Positions 63,341-64,000 of a DNA stretch of 64,000 nt are shown here, piece after piece. Source of the DNA: Lachnospiraceae bacterium C6A11 (GTDB lineage: Bacteria; Bacillota; Clostridia; Lachnospirales; Lachnospiraceae); contig KL370879.1 in NCBI GenBank assembly GCA_000702245.1, positions 157,443 to 221,442 of the forward strand, in the 5' to 3' direction. A program made the position numbers and the translations under genes. The first letter of the stretch is position 1; each line of letters starts with the position of its first letter. The notes under the pieces were generated by a model. It worked only from the letters and a program-made list of their open reading frames with translations, searched no databases and was not told where the DNA came from.

Positions 63341-63991
63341 TTAATCTTCCTTACCGATTGAGAGGAAGCCACCCTCATTTGCACGAAGGAGAGCACCGAT
63401 ACCGATGTTCTTACGCTTGCCTTCCTTATCGATGTATATCTCGCCGGTCTCAACAAGTGACTTAGCGATCTTTGTAACTTCATCCTTGAACTGGATCATC
63501 TGACGTCTGTCTCTAGATGAAAGCTTGAACATATACTGATTCTTTGAGCTTATGAGAAGGATACTGAATGAATGAACGTCCTTCTTCTGATCTCTGATAC
63601 CAGAACCGATCATACGGCTGTTTGCGATGATGATCTCTGCATTATCCATTGGCAGATACTCTGAAAGGATCAGTTTATAGATCTTGAGGTAATCATCCTC
63701 AGATGCAACCTTTACAGGAAGCTCTGCAACAGCGAACTCGATAACCGAATCCGCAAGCTTGATCGTACCACCGTCATCATTTATTGTAGCTGAACATGCC
63801 TTCGGAACAAGAAGTCTGAAGAACTTGTTCTCTATAACCTTCTCACCTGCAACAGGCTCCTTGATAACAAGCTCAGGGAATGCCTTCTCCAGCTTATTCA
63901 TTGATATGATAGCTGAGTCTTCACCGGTCTCGGCATTCTCCATGAGAACATCATAGAGCTGCTGTATCTGCGGTGTAACGTATTTAACCAT
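63341..63991 (-). CDS. Conserved-looking protein of unknown function, possibly cut at the window edge
   Basis: 216 residues from the ATG at 63991, but the frame stays open to the end of the window and no ribosome site is visible in the nine bases before it, so the gene may begin further upstream. The sequence is soluble and mixed alpha/beta, with charged helices, IISMNKLEKAFPELV, SFSILLISSKNQYMFKL and GIGALLRANEGG near the C-terminus. No motif identifies a family. It ends just before the FMN riboswitch and is probably unrelated to riboflavin. Confidence 0.7.
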   Translation of the reverse strand: MVKYVTPQIQQLYDVLMENAETGEDSAIISMNKLEKAFPELVIKEPVAGEKVIENKFFRLLVPKACSATINDDGGTIKLADSVIEFAVAELPVKVASEDDYLKIYKLILSEYLPMDNAEIIIANSRMIGSGIRDQKKDVHSFSILLISSKNQYMFKLSSRDRRQMIQFKDEVTKIAKSLVETGEIYIDKEGKRKNIGIGALLRANEGGFLSIGKED

Positions 63992-64000
63992 CTCAACCAG

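Overview
The window reads as chromosomal DNA of a butyrate-forming, obligately anaerobic Firmicute, most likely a Lachnospiraceae member (Coprococcus, Butyrivibrio or Roseburia type). The reasons are an intact thl-crt-hbd-bcd-etfB-etfA operon, strong AGGAGG ribosome sites, a Firmicutes-type attenuated infC-rpmI-rplT operon, an FMN-riboswitch rib operon and a DUF6465-type alanine/lysine-rich protein. No phage, insertion sequence, integrase or CRISPR array was seen. Almost all genes lie on the minus strand.

Layout. 1-2.8 kb: a 5'-methylthioadenosine/SAH nucleosidase-like gene cut by the window edge, tRNA-Gly(CCC), luxS, and a repeat-bearing membrane protein. 2.8-9.1 kb: the butyryl-CoA operon with its own promoter and terminator. 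9.1-17 kb: an unusual locus made of a YbjQ/zinc-ribbon protein, a TPR protein with an acidic repeat tail, a 1060-residue coiled-coil protein ending in an apparently inactivated AAA+ domain, a cloverleaf-like structured element, and an MreB-family actin. 17-22.4 kb: folA, thyA, a divergent XRE regulator, a membrane protein with degenerate receiver and Hpt domains, and tyrS. 22.4-36.3 kb: a molybdenum/tungsten cofactor and formate dehydrogenase cluster (mobA, mobB-moaC fusion, two moeA-type genes, modB, modA, modC, MOSC-mogA fusion, moaA behind a structured leader, and a two-gene formate dehydrogenase). 36.3-39.2 kb: an anti-anti-sigma/anti-sigma pair, an O-antigen-ligase-like membrane protein and tRNA-Leu(AAG). 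39.4-44.6 kb: a purine permease, infC-rpmI-rplT and a membrane-tethered ECF sigma factor. 44.7-49.4 kb: a folate operon (folC, HD hydrolase, folP, and a folB-folK-prephenate dehydratase triple fusion). 49.5-59.2 kb: envelope and housekeeping genes (polysaccharide deacetylase, glycerophosphodiesterase, clpX, H1-like protein, murF, DJ-1, CYTH, DUF1189, HAD). 59.2-63.4 kb: ribD-ribE-ribBA-ribH under an FMN riboswitch. The final gene is of unknown function.

How it fits together. The butyrate operon turns two acetyl-CoA into butyryl-CoA; its Bcd/Etf flavoproteins use FAD made from riboflavin. Folate, thymidylate and formate dehydrogenase genes meet in one-carbon metabolism. The cofactor cluster supplies the pterin-metal cofactor for the formate dehydrogenase.

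The best candidates for something undescribed are the 9.1-17 kb locus (MreB with a coiled-coil pseudo-AAA+ protein, TPR and YbjQ proteins plus a cloverleaf element), the pseudo-receiver/pseudo-Hpt membrane protein, the FolB-FolK-prephenate dehydratase fusion with a 24-bp minisatellite at its stop codon, and the structured moaA leader. All calls come from reading the sequence; no searches or folding programs were run.
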